Shown one piece after another: positions 33,101-44,734 of a stretch of 64,000 nt of DNA. The DNA is taken from positions 145,425,425 to 145,489,424 of the forward strand of contig NC_084483.1 of NCBI RefSeq assembly GCF_030035675.1, read 5' to 3'. Origin of the DNA: Rhineura floridana (Eukaryota; Chordata; Lepidosauria; Squamata; Rhineuridae). Position 1 is the first letter of the stretch. Each line of letters begins with the position of its first letter. The notes beneath the pieces are model-generated. The model was not told the origin of the DNA. It saw only the letters and a program-made list of their open reading frames with translations, and did not search any database. A program made the position numbers and the translations under genes.

Positions 33101-33901
33101 GATGTGCATCTTGGGTGTAGAGAGGAGAGGGACTAACAGAGAAATTAGGAAGCTGGCAGAACTTAATGCTATCTTAAGTTAACTTAGTTCAGAAGTGGGG
33201 CTACTGCCAGCTGAGTTGACCTGAGCCAGGGAAAGGGAAAACAAGCCTTTAAAATAAAGTTTGACTTGCGCTGTCCTTTGTGCTAGTATAAGTTCTGCTG
33301 GGTTACCAGGTCATGTGACTGAGCTGAAAGAGTTTTGGAATTGGTGTAAATCTCTCCTTGCTCTGTCCCGCTCCTGGAGCCTACCTTTGGAGACTAAGTT
33401 CCATCAGCTTAAGTTCTACTGGTTGAGCTGGGACGGCCCCATATCTGCCCATTCCAAACTCACTCATCCAAGCAGATCTTAGGTTTCAACTGCATGGTAA
33501 AGCAGGGAGAAATAAAATTAAGCAAATAGTTGCCGTCAGTCTCCTTGTGGATGGACAGAGATTTACCGAGGTGTAGTTGGATTGGAAGGAGAGGCAAATT
33601 AAGTACAAAATGCTAGTTGTTCATCCTAATTTTTTTCTGTCTTGCTCATTTCCAAGTATTTTGTGTCAAAGAGTGATGACTGTAGTACTGACCCAAGATA
33701 CTTTGATTCCTGAAGCAGAATCCAAATGATTTCCGCTACCCCACTCCAGGTAGGGCCAATGTGTTAAAACACATAATTCAGACACCAATTTCTTTGTTTA
33801 TTACTCTCACCTGCCAAAGGTACTGCCTGGAGCAGATCTCTTCCTTCAGCATCATGGCAGGGAAGTAGGGATGATGAATCTGTCAAGATTAGTTTCCTCT
33901 G
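30145..33901. other. Anonymous non-coding DNA, 3.7 kb
   Basis: I find no gene, RNA gene or recognisable repeat. A-rich runs are at 31375-31400. Several short frames (for example 31689-31913 minus, 32136-32345 plus) lack domains and conserved motifs. Part of this could be a conserved non-coding region, but that cannot be judged from one sequence. Confidence 0.4.
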
Positions 33902-34700
33902 AGTTTCTCATTTTTCCAGTCTTAAGCTCAGTTTCCCATGCTTCAGTGTCAGTTCATTTTTTGTAAAAATGCCCTCTGAAATATTCAGCAGCATTTTATT
34001 ATTATTATTATTTACATTTGTATACCGCCCCATAGCCGAACCTCTAAAAACATTAAAAACAAATATACAAATATACAAATTTAAAAACACATTTTTAAAA
34101 ACAATTTAAAAACACATGCTAAAATGCCTGGGAGAAAAGTCTTGACCTGGTGCCAAAAAGATAGCAGTGTTCGCGCCAGGTGCACCTCATCGGTAAGATC
34201 ATTCCATAATTTGGGGGCCACCACTGAAAAGGCCCTCTCCCTTGTTGCCAGACTCCCAGCTTTCCAAGTAGTAGGCACCTGGAGGAGGGCCTCTGATGTT
34301 GAGCGTAGTCTATGGGTGGGTTCATGTTGGGAGAGGTGTTCCATCAGGTATTGTGGTCCCAACCTGTGTAAGGCTTTATAGGTTAAAACCAGTACTTTGA
34401 ATCGAGCTCGGAAACATACAGGCAGCCAATGCAAGCGGGCCAGAATCGGTTTTATATGTTTGAACCGTCTGGTCCCTGTTACCAATCTGTGCACATTTTA
34501 GTGCACATTTCCCCTAAAACACATTTTTGCAAGCAATTTCCCCAATATAATGCATTTTTGTGGGTTATTTTCACCAATATATGCATTTTTAATGCGCACT
34601 TCCCCCCAATATATGTTTTACACACCTTTTTATGGGTACAAAATTAAGAAAAGTATGAATTTCAAGGATAGTTGGATTTCAGTTCATATATTGTTTCAGG
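33902..34700. repeat. Repeat family shared with 17.5 kb, copy 2, split by an L2
   Basis: The 5' part (33902-33990, 'catttttccagtcttaagct') and the 3' part (34495-34700, 'aatataatgcatttttgtg', 'ttttcaccaatatatgcatt') match 17549-17880 in order. The L2 fragment at 33995-34494 separates them. A 'cattttat' / 'cattttag' pair flanks the L2 as a possible target duplication. Confidence 0.6.
33995..34494 (-). mobile_element. L2-type LINE, 3' fragment
   Basis: Minus-strand translation gives 'HIKPILARLHWLPVCFRARF' and 'FSVVAPKLWNDL', the C-terminal part of L2 ORF2. The 3' UTR, including the reverse complement of 'ggttcggctatggggcggta', and a run of ATT/TAA repeats follow at 33995-34030. The coding frame is open for about 137 codons. 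The copy is 5'-truncated. Confidence 0.85.
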
Positions 34701-37024
34701 AAGTGCAAATTATGTAGGTTCGCAGGCAAAATAGCAGCCAGGTACCTATTACCACTTTTAGATGCCTTTAGAAACCATAAACTAAAGTGCTTTTGAGTCA
34801 GAGCTGTAACTTCACATAATTCCATCTCTTTCTGTTTTCTATTTAGACTGGCTGACTAGGTTTCTCTCAGAGATTGGTAACAATTTATGGACCATTTGTT
34901 GAAACATAGGCTAGGCTGGAAAACATGATGCCTCCCGGGTTCTGTATCAATAATTCTGTACCAAGAAATGATGTTCTGAATAACATACATGCTTGTAGGG
35001 TCAAGTGAAACAAAGTACTAGAGTTTTTTTTGACTGCCTCAACACTTAGGTGTTTGTAATGATGAGGATCATAATTTGGCTAGAACAATGTGGCTATGTG
35101 GTGGGTGGGGGAATCTGATGAAGAGGGTACAAACATATATAGTCCTTGAAGGCACAGGTAATTATTCTCAACTGCCAAGCTCCCTAAGAAATGAGACAGG
35201 AGGACATTTGATTTTACAACTGTATGATAGCTTTCATGAAATATTTAATGGCCGTGTCGGATAAATTAGATCTCTCTCTGTCTGCATAATGCAATCAAAA
35301 AGAATAGTATGGTTAATTATTTACACAGCAAGCTGATGCCATTTTTCTCTCCCAGCTCTTCTTGATGGCATTGGTATTTGATTCAGATTGTTAAAAGGTA
35401 CGAAGAAAGCAAAGACTCCAAATGTGTCTCATAATCAAATGTGAGCCTGACATTCAGGAACAAGCTCTATGCCAGAGTAATGGTTTACAAGGAGGAATGG
35501 AAATTAGGTGAAAGGAGGAGGAAACCATTAAGAGAACTGAAACAACCAACTCCCATTTTCATACAGGTATAAAATGAACCCCTACAATGAGGTACTGAAA
35601 TGAATCCTTACGGCTAGCTCTTGACAGCATTATTTCAATTTGAGATACTTCAGAGGATCCATTAAACTGCAGGTTGAGAGGAAGAAGAGTACATAGAGGC
35701 ACCCAGCTAAGTGAACATCTAAACAAGCACTATGGGAATTGTAATTATAATGATGCTTTTATGTATTAACAGCCCATATAACCTAAATAACCTTTTAAAA
35801 TGAAGAAAAGTTGTTTTTCCTCCGGTTCTCTTTTAACTGCTAAAGTATTTAAAGCTCTGCTAGCAGCCAGAATGCTCAGATAGCTCTCATTTAAGAGTAA
35901 ACATGTCAAGGAAGTCCAACATGGTGGCATTTAACAACTTGGAAAATATTTAAAATATGTAATTCAGATAGGCTTTTTCCAGTTCTTATCACTTTCAGAT
36001 GTGTGTCACCTGTAAGTCTATCCTGTTCTGTTTCTGCATTAAAATCATTTAAATATGAATTTCTAAACATATTTTCTCTCAAAAATACACATTTCTGAAC
36101 GTATTTTCTCTCAAAAATATCTTTAAAAGGTATTATATATTTTTCAAGAACTATGTCAGAAAAGTCAGGAAGTGCAAAGGCTGGTTGATAACTTAGTTCC
36201 AATATGCATCACATCATAAGTTTGTTCCAACATTAGTCCAGGATGTGCAGGTCAGGTCAGTTCATGATAGATTGTCTGTTATCAAATTCCAGAAGCACCT
36301 CTAAATTCACTCCCATATTCTAAAAACATTTGTGGACGTGGAAATAGCTAATAGAATCTGGAAAATGGTAGCCTATCTTAGCAATAACACCTTTCCTCTT
36401 CAATTAAATCTAAACCTATTTATTATTATTATTTCTTCTCAAATATATTAATATTATACCATGTTATACACACGACCCTGTCCTTTACATATTAAGAACT
36501 GCAAAGATCAATAGGACTTGGAAAGAAGGAACTAATTAATAAGTTATGTGGCTACTTAGTTTTGTAATGTTATCAGCTTATCAAAAATTCAGCATTAAGT
36601 ATAGGAAAGTTTTAGATAATTAGAAACCTGTTATTTCGATATAATATTTCTGTATTGATTTTGATTACTTAAACTTACTCGAGATTTTGTTTTCCTTTCA
36701 TTTTTTCTTATTTTCTTATGATGCTATTGTTTTATATATTTGTCCCTTTTCTTCCCATTAATATATGTTTGAACTCTGTATATATTTTTATTTTAAAATT
36801 AATAAAAATATTATAGTTGTGGGCCTGACCCTACCTTTTGTCAGGCAAACTGCTTGTTAATGGGCCATTACTATTGCCCTGATGTGAGCTAGGGGCAAGG
36901 AAAGCATTTGAGATCTCTCCGGAATGTTTTGGAAAGCAAAAGCCAGGGCTGTCCTGAGGTGAAGGATAAGATGGCTTCCCCCCCCACCCATTCCATAAAC
37001 AGGCGTAAACCAGACTGACAGTCA
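34701..37024. other. Anonymous AT-rich DNA
   Basis: About 2.3 kb without a gene. The internal phrase 'acgtattttctctcaaaaat' is duplicated in tandem with small changes (36065-36125, period about 37 bp). A strongly AT-rich block lies at 36420-36830. Confidence 0.4.
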
Positions 37025-37200
37025 TTCATTTATCCTATTTATTTCAGACACTGTCCTTCACCTGAAGGTCCCAAGGCAGAGAAAACATACACATTTAAAC
37101 CCAATTAACAGCATATAAAACAAAACAAAAATACACCAGTTAACAAAGAAATCATCAATAAAATTCCTAGTAAAAATCAGCAATAAAAATTCATAGGCAG
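37025..37200 (-). repeat. LINE 3' tail, antisense
   Basis: 'ttatcctatttatttcagac' followed by 'gaaggtcccaaggcagagaa' and an A-rich stretch resembles an old L2/CR1-type 3' end on the minus strand. No coding part is recognisable. Confidence 0.4.
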
Positions 37201-37451
37201 CTGAAATAAAGTAAGAGCAATCTCAGTCCACAATGCACTGAATCTTCCTTCAATGCTGGTGACAGGATAATATCCTATACCACACCTGGGGCAGCAGGAC
37301 AGGTTAGAGGCCCAGAACAGAGTGTGTGGCAGTAGAAGGAAATGGCTGGAGTACTCAGGAGGAACAAGTACCTGCTGTTGCCTCCTGGCACCATCAATGG
37401 TAGAGCCAGCAAAAGACATAAAAAAAAGACATACTTGCACCTGAGCTTAAT

Positions 37452-38540
37452 GTATGTCATCAGGAGTTTTGGAGTGCGTTGCCATCAATATGCTGATGAC
37501 ACGCAGCTGTATTTCTGCTTTTCATCTTCTTCAGGTGAGTCTGTTGATGTGCTGAACCGTTGCCTGACCGTGATAATGGACTGGATGAGAGCTAATAAAC
37601 TGAGACTCAATCCAGACAAGACCGAGACACTGCTGGTGAACGCCTTCCCTGCTCAGATGGTGGATGTTCACCCTGTTCTGGATGGGGTTACACTCCCCCT
37701 GAAAGAACAGGTACGTAGTTTGGGGGTTCTTTTCGATTCTTCCTTGTCTCTCGAGGCCCAAGTGGCCTCGGTGGCACGGAATGCATTTTACCATCTTCGT
37801 CTGGTAGCCCAACTACGCCCCTATCTGGACAGGGACGACCTCACCTCCGTTGTTCATGCTCTGGTAACTTCAAGATTGGATTACTGTAATGCGCTCTACG
37901 TAGGGCTGCCCTTGAAGACAGTTTGGAAGCTTCAGCTGGTGCAGAACGCGGCTGCCAGACTATTGACGAGGACCAGTCGGTCTTTGCATATAACATCTAT
38001 TCTGGCGCGTCTGCACTGGCTCCCTATTTGCTTCCGGGCGAGATTCAAGGTGCTGGTTTTGACCTATAAAGCCTTACACGGCGTGGGACCTCAATACCTT
38101 GTGGAACGCCTCTCTCGCTATGAACCTACCCGTTCACTTCGTTCAGAATCTAAGGCCCTCCTCCGGGTACCAGCTCATTGGGAAGCCCGGAGGGTGGTTA
38201 CTAGATCTAGGGCCTTTTCTGTGGTGGCCCCTGAGTTGTGGAACAGCCTCCCCGAAGAGGTACGCCTGGCGCCTACACTTCTATCTTTCCGGCGCCAGGT
38301 AAAGACCTTTTTATGCTCCCAGGAATTTTAATCTTTTAATTTTCTTAATCTTTCTACTTTTAACATGTATCCTTCTTAATTTGTGTTGTATTTCGTTTTT
38401 GTTGTGCTTTCTGTTGTTTGTTTGTACATGTTTTTTTTTTTTTACTATGATATATTGTATTTTATCTTGTTTGTTCACCGCCCTGAGAGCTATTCTGCTA
38501 AGGGCGGTATATAAATTGAAATAATAAATAAATAAATAAA
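37452..38540 (+). mobile_element. L2-type LINE, RT C-terminal half
   Basis: L2 similarity begins at 'tatgtcatcaggagttttgg' (about 37453). The translated frame 37342-38331 contains 'VIRSFGVRCHQYADDTQLYF' (catalytic YADD), 'ANKLRLNPDKTETLLV', 'ILARLHWLPICFRARFKVLV' and 'SVVAPELWNSLPEEVR'. The first 36 or so codons of that frame belong to unrelated flanking DNA, so it is not one gene. The 3' UTR ends 'aagggcggtatataaattga' with TAAA repeats at 38520-38540. The 5' half of the RT is missing. The frame is otherwise unbroken to the natural stop. Confidence 0.9.
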
Positions 38541-39589
38541 TGTGAAGAAAAAGCACTTTGAGACAGAGGGACAGAGAATCCTATATGTTTAGGGTTTCAG
38601 CTTTTGTGGAAGCCTACATGTGTAGAGCTCTATACACCAAGGCTTCTTTGGCTCAGACATGTGGACATCAGGGAACGGAAGCCAATGGTGCACCCCACTG
38701 TCCCTTTCACTGCATGGATCTCCTTCATGTGATTCATACATGAAGGGGGCTCTTCAGCAGGTGACATGGCCACTGTATAAGACAATTCTGGGAGAGAAGA
38801 GTGAAGTGACAGCTGGTCCTATGCAAGTCTTGGACTTTCACATCTCCCTTGGATGCAGAGCTGCCCCAGTTAAATACTGACCCGGGACTGAGTCAAATGC
38901 ATATTGAATACAGTGTCTATGGTTACAACTGTCTCTCCTTAACAGAATAAATTTGCAAAGCACATTGTCCCTACTGTAAGAAGTCAAAGTGAAGTCATCA
39001 ACATGCCCATTCAGGTTAAGAGGTTGCCTATGGTTCTGTGAAATATTATACAGATATCCTGCAGTCAATGAAATGATACATCAGATGCCAGCTTGACACT
39101 GACAAAAAGCTTGCAACTTGAGGAACTGTTGGATACATAATTTATAGAGCACACTTGGGACTTAGAAAAGAGGGGGGAAATGCGCAGTGGAACCACCTCT
39201 TCTAAATTGGTACACTCCCACTCTGCTGCTGTGTGAAATACTGCAAGAAATAGATCTAAATAAAATCCTAGCACTGCCACATAAAGGATTTAAAAATATT
39301 TAGAGGAAGTAAAGACGCAGGAGCCTGAAGAAGATTTATGTATCCTTGAAGAAAGTATAATGTTATTGACTGAACCACAGTTTAAGGATGCCTGGGAACT
39401 TAAAAGATTTTCATAACTTCTTTTGGATGAGTGATTAAATGTTCTTCATCATAAAAGCCAATGACTATTTGTTCATTAGCTATTGTTATTTACATTTTGA
39501 AATGACCTGTATGATGGCAATTAAATAAGCAGTCCAGTGAAAATTAGGCTTATCTTAACTTTTTCTATTTCTCTTGTCCCATGAATTTC
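38541..39589. other. Anonymous DNA
   Basis: No gene or repeat is recognised. Short frames on both strands have no domain. Confidence 0.35.
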
Positions 39590-39815
39590 CAAAATGGCTT
39601 ACACCTAAAACCATATTACAAAATGGCAAATCAATAGCAGATAAAAAAAGAAAATTGAGCATAGCTTAACGGATAGTGGTAAAACTAATATCTAAGACAC
39701 CAAATTAAGAACCAAGAGGCCTGGGCAAATAAAAAAACTTTTCAACCAGCACTTGAAACTTATTGCACTTGGCACCAGGTGAGCTTCCCTGTGGAGAATA
39801 TTCCAAAGATGGGGT
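39590..39815 (-). repeat. Old L2-type LINE 3' end
   Basis: 'ggcctgggcaaataaaaaaa', 'ttggcaccaggtgagcttcc' and 'attccaaagatggggtaac' match in order the antisense 3' coding end of the L2 copies at 7.9 and 34.1 kb, but with many changes and no open frame. Confidence 0.6.
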
Positions 39816-40058
39816 AACATAATTAATGTTGGAAGTTGGGCAAGAGCAACTCCTGTTTGGGTTCTTTTGTTTGTATTCCAGAAGGAAGATAGAATTAGGA
39901 TCCTCCAGCTGGCTAGGCTTGCCTACCTTTACCTGTGCTCTTCTCTACTTAACTTCCTTCCATTGTATACTGATATATGACCTGCCCCTCCTTCCTTTGT
40001 CTTCTTTGACTGTCTGAGGAGAGAGGAGACATCTCTGTCTTTGTTCTCTCTCCTGAGC

Positions 40059-40497
40059 CAGGCCAGATTATCCATTAGGCTTAGTAGGCTGAAGCCTAGG
40101 GGTCTGGAGCTCTTGGGGTCCCACGTGATCCGCGGAAGCAGGACAGGAGCCACGGATCGCGGGATAAGAGCTTCCGAAACACCTGCCATCCCCTGGTTCT
40201 CCGCTGTTTTTTGTGGTTTGCCATCAATCAAGATGGCGGCTGAGGTTTCCCTAAGGGGCTGAAGTCTCTGCCGCCATCTTGGTTGATGGCACGCATGTGT
40301 GCTACATGTTCACATTGCTGCCATCAACCAAGATGGTGGCAGAGGCTTCAGCCCCTTAGGGAAACCTCGGCAACTATTTGATTGATGGCAAACCTGCACA
40401 CACAGTACGCGCAGCCACAAAAAAAATTGCCTAAGAGGAGAAGGGGCCCCCAAACACCAATCAGCCTAGGGGCCCTCCTCAGCTTAATCCGGCCCTG
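40059..40497. mobile_element. hAT non-autonomous element with perfect 8-bp target duplication
   Basis: The ends are 'caggccagattatccattag' (40059) and the reverse complement of 'cagggccggattaagctgag' (40497). The exact octamer 'tcctgagc' flanks both sides (40051-40058 and 40498-40505). The length is 439 bp with no transposase. Inside, an inner inverted pair ('caatcaagatggcggctgag' at about 40225 against 'ccaagatggtggcagaggc' and 'cagccccttagggaaacctc' further on) makes the middle strongly palindromic. The ends differ in detail from the 1.8-6.5-kb hAT, so it need not be its derivative. Confidence 0.9.
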
Positions 40498-40505
40498 TCC
40501 TGAGC

Positions 40506-41411
40506 CATGAGGGAAATACCCAAGTCTGGGCATTGTGCCTCCAACTGAGTTAGAACTAGGTATGTTTTCCCTATCTACTATGTATTTCTATAAAGAAAGT
40601 AGCTTTTCTTATTTTACTAAGTCTTGCATCTCAGTGATTTAAATGCAGGCTAAAAGCCTGCTTCTTAGGTAAATACACACACTGCCCTGCAGAGCTTAGA
40701 TCATTGAGTTACTCTGCTCATATCCATAACAACTATGAAGGTGCTTTCCTCAGTTGCTACCCGTCTAATAGTGAAGACAAATAGAGAAGGGCCTTAGATG
40801 ATTATCTTGACAACTGGCCAGCAGCATGTAGGAACAGGTGATCCTTTAACACTGGCCACCCTGGTAAAAACATAAATATATATTCAGAGAGAGAGAAAGA
40901 AAGAGACAGAGGGATGCTGGTGACTGGTGTTAGTTTTGTTAGGCCCTCTGGGCCCCACAGGCCACAGCATTTGCCCCGTTTTGCTGGAGCTGGTGCTGGG
41001 CCTACTTCCTGTTGAAATAGACTGGACTACCTCTTTCTAGTGAATGCACAGGATTGAGGGTTAACACAAGTTTGCTTTTAACCCTGCGGCCCTGAAGAGC
41101 TCCTCTTGCCAAATGCTGTTCTAACCTAAGTGTGCATGTCTCTGAACATTGAAGATCTCCACAGGGGCAGAAAAGAGAAATCCCACCAAAGATTCTCTTA
41201 GTACTAGGAATATATCAGCAAAATAATGGGATTCTCACAGCAGAGTAACTAATAATGTTTATTCATACACAGATGGGTAACACACATTGCTGGCTCTAGC
41301 TGGTAAACAGAATTAAATTCTCAAGGTAAAGCAATAAAATAGAATATGTCAGGCTGTTACACAAAACCTGTTCAGTTAAACACTGGTTAGTATTATTCAA
41401 GCTTTAAAGCA
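40506..41411. other. Anonymous DNA
   Basis: No gene is seen. A short (GA)n-like run lies at 40888-40912. Confidence 0.35.
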
Positions 41412-41413
41412 TA

Positions 41414-41640
41414 CAGCAGGGCCCCACTCATATGGCACGTTACGTTCCGGACCCCTGCTGTAAAGCGAAAACCGCTGTAAAGCGGAGCTCATTGAATAGA
41501 ACAGCACACGATGACCGAAAACTGCCGTAAAAGCAGAGCAAGCGCCGTATGAGTGGGGCTTTAGTCTAATTGTGTATAATTGAGACCGCTGTATTAGCGA
41601 ATTGCTGTAAAGCGAAGCGACGTAAAGCGGGGCCCTACTG
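41414..41640. mobile_element. Tc1/mariner-like MITE with TA duplication
   Basis: The ends 'cagcagggccccactcat' and the reverse complement of 'cagtagggccccgctttacg' are flanked by TA (41412-41413 and 41641-41642). The interior repeats the phrase 'gctgtaaagcg' several times. It is 227 bp and has no coding capacity. Its ends differ from the element at 3983-4362, so at least two such families are present. Confidence 0.8.
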
Positions 41641-41642
41641 TA

Positions 41643-43472
41643 CTGTTATACCATGATACTGTCATATAAGTCTAGGCATCCTGTAAAATCTTAGTATCCA
41701 ATACTGGAAAAGAATAATTTTCACCTACTAAGTCGCAAGGCAAAGCAAATCTTGAACTCTCTCTACACAGCAATTGGAAGGCGAGTGACCAAGTCCAAAA
41801 GACAGGTAAATTGTGGGGCTTGACACACTCCTTTTATAAGAATATATGAAGAACAAATGATGGGGTACATGGCATGTTATCCTGGGAATTTCTTACGCTC
41901 ATCAGTTTGGCCATCGATAAATTCTCATGCCTATACCTCAGTCAGCATTGTAGACATCAGTCAGAAGCGGGGAAGCCATAAAAGAACTGGCAACCTGTTA
42001 TCTTGTTGATGGTATGCTCCTAGGAGCTTATCCAACATCCCAGAATTGGATGAAAAAACTCTACAGTCAAACTGGAGGGAAAAGAAATAGACAAAGAGAC
42101 TCTTTAAACTTGAGGCTTCTTCTTAGAACACATGGGAACCCTGAGGGGAAATTGTCACTAATCAATATTATATATAGGCAGATAGCTCACAACATTGTCA
42201 TTAAACCGATGCAGATTTTCATTTCACATAGTAAAACAACATAATGCACCAGTGTTTTACTTTCAGCTGGGCGTGGGAAAACACACCTCTTGCAGTCACA
42301 TATAGAGTACTTGTTATTAATCCTCCCCCACCCGGGGGTCTTCTGATTGGCTTTAGCCCTCATTAATTTTTCAATTTTGGCAGGAAGGCCTGTGATTGGC
42401 TTGTTTGAATTTGAATTTTGGAGAGAAGGGAGAGAATTGGTAGTTTCATATGTAATGTGCTCTGGAAGAACCCACTTGATTGCCTTCTAACCCTGCTTAC
42501 TGCATGCGCTCCTCAATTATACTCTTAACCACCGATAAATGTGCTACAACTTCTGTATTATATAAAATTTTCATTTAAAAATAAGGGCTAAAGGAGGAGG
42601 ATCAAATTGAAGGATCAGAACCAGGATGGTTTCAGAGAGAGTCTAGCAAAATCTGGAGTTTTCTGCTTTTTAAATCTCTGTGCTGATTAACTGACAGAAC
42701 ATAATTTTATGACTTTGAACAATAAAATGCTGCCTGGTTAGTAACCCTTTTGCTCTATTCTCCTGAAGTACAATCTAGCATTAGTGCTGGCCATGGGAAA
42801 ATATCCAAAGTGAGCAGTGAACTGTTCTCGTCAGGTTATGAACTTGTGGAATGCTAAGGTAAAACAGGGGGAAATCATTCCGTAGCTATGAGCAGACAGA
42901 AGGTTCCCAGTAGTAGCACAGGACTTGCAGGACACTGGAAAAGTCATAGGAAAGTCCTATTTTGATCTGAAAAACTCAAATGAGCCCCAACTCAGTCTTG
43001 TGAAGTTGTACGGATATTAAAGTAGAGGAGCTCTATCTTGGAATCATACATGATGGTACCATTGAACAGCCAGTGCCCTGCTTCCTCCAACAATCCTCAT
43101 CTGCAGATATGTACCCAACATCCATTTCTCACTTTTCTGTGGCCTGCATGAATCATAGAACTCTGCCATGAGAGAGCTGCCTGCCTTCTTTATTATCCAT
43201 TAGGCACCAGGTGAAGGCTGTACTGTTTAAGTGGTCTTTGACAGTCTGATTTACCTTTATTGTTCTGTTTAATTTTATAAAAACTTGGTGCCTGTCAAAG
43301 CTTGCTTGATGTTTTGCTTTTGTGATGGTTTCCCCCCCTGAATGTATGTCTTATTAGCTGCCTTGAGAGCCATTCGTAGGAGAAAGGCAGCAAGCACGTG
43401 CTTTAGTAAAATAAAATAATAAACAATGTTAATTTCAGTATGACAGTACTCATCTATAAACAGCTTTCTCTG
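41643..43472. other. Anonymous DNA
   Basis: No gene is seen. A LINE-tail-like 'ttgagagccattcgtaggag' with an A-rich end lies at about 43360-43430. Confidence 0.35.
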
Positions 43473-43558
43473 CCCTGGATGTTGTTGGACTCTGACTCCC
43501 ATCAGCCCTAGCCAACATTGCCAGTGGTCAAGGATGATGGAAACAATATCTGGAGGGT
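43473..43558. repeat. Foldback MITE relative
   Basis: 'ggatgttgttggactctgac', 'tcccatcagccctagcca' and 'atctggagggtacc' match the family with clear arms at 28976 and 63352. Pairing between the arms is degraded here. Confidence 0.6.
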
Positions 43559-44479
43559 ACCAGGTTGTGGAAGCCTGAGTTATATTACTGAGTCCTTCTG
43601 GGCCAGAAATCAACAGCAATTTTGACAAAATACACATTGTACATTGAGGATTTTCTGAGTTTGGTCTAGTGTCTCAACACAAACTTCATCCTTTCCCTCT
43701 CCGTGATATCACAGCACTCACAAAAATGGGACAACTTTTAAAGTAGCAGGCTGAGCTGACTGGCATGATGGATTGCTCTAGGTTAGTTATCTTCACAGAG
43801 GAAAATTTTATTCCAACATCACCACATTGATACTATATTATCAGAGCAGAACCTGCCAGCTTCCAGCTGTTCATTTCATTATTGCCTTGTTCTTAATTGG
43901 TTTCCCACGGCTTTACCTTTTCTCTTGTAATAGGTTATTTTAGATATTTATGCAGAACAATGTTTGTAATGCTGCAAGAAGGTTTTCAACTGAAATGTGA
44001 TGCCCTGTCCCAATTTGAGTGCACAGGCACCTAGTTATGAAGTTTTTCAGTTTGTTATTAAAGACTTCTAGCACATTTTAGTGTGCAACAGGACTTACAA
44101 ACCATGCTTCTTATATACATGCAACAGCCTTGTGAGGTAGATTATTAACAATTCCATTGTACAGATAGGTAACTGATAATGAGAGGTAAAAATTTGTCCA
44201 AGGTATTGAGGAAATGTGTGATTGTAAAAGTGTTATTGTAAAAGGTATAGCCTGAAACGGATTTTACTCCCCCCTTTTAGTTTTACCTCTTTAGTCCCCT
44301 TTCAATATTACTCCTCTAGATTTCTTAACCGTATTTTATATATTTTTATCTATTTTTTGGTGTGTTTTTACTGTGTATGATCTCATTGTGAGCCACCCTG
44401 GATACCCTGTTGTAGAGTAGAAGGGTGGGATAGAAATATTTTAAATAAATAAAACCAATTGTACAATAGTAAAAGTGTG
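43559..44479. other. Anonymous DNA with an old LINE tail
   Basis: At 44385-44455 'gtgagccaccctggatacc' and 'agggtgggatagaaatattt' followed by AAATAAAT is a LINE 3' tail on the plus strand. Nothing else is recognised. Confidence 0.4.
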
Positions 44480-44734
44480 GTCCTGATGGTTCTCCTGGTG
44501 GCTTTTGATATTATTAAGCTTGGTGTTCTTCTGGGGTGTCTTGTTGGGCTCTACTCAGAACAGGACACTCCTTTGTAGTAGTTCTGTTTTTTCCTCCATG
44601 TGTTAGTGCTGGGAGATTGGCTATTGGTATGAAGAGTTCCACAAAGTTCCATCATGTCTTTCATCCTTTTTAGCATCTACGTGAAAGTGCTGGGTGAAGT
44701 TGTGTTGCAATTTGTCATCAATATGCTGATGATA

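Noticed and set aside
37342-37450. Unique N-terminus fused to the L2 frame at 37.4 kb
   Set aside because: The open frame simply continues through flanking DNA. No splice or start evidence supports a fusion gene.
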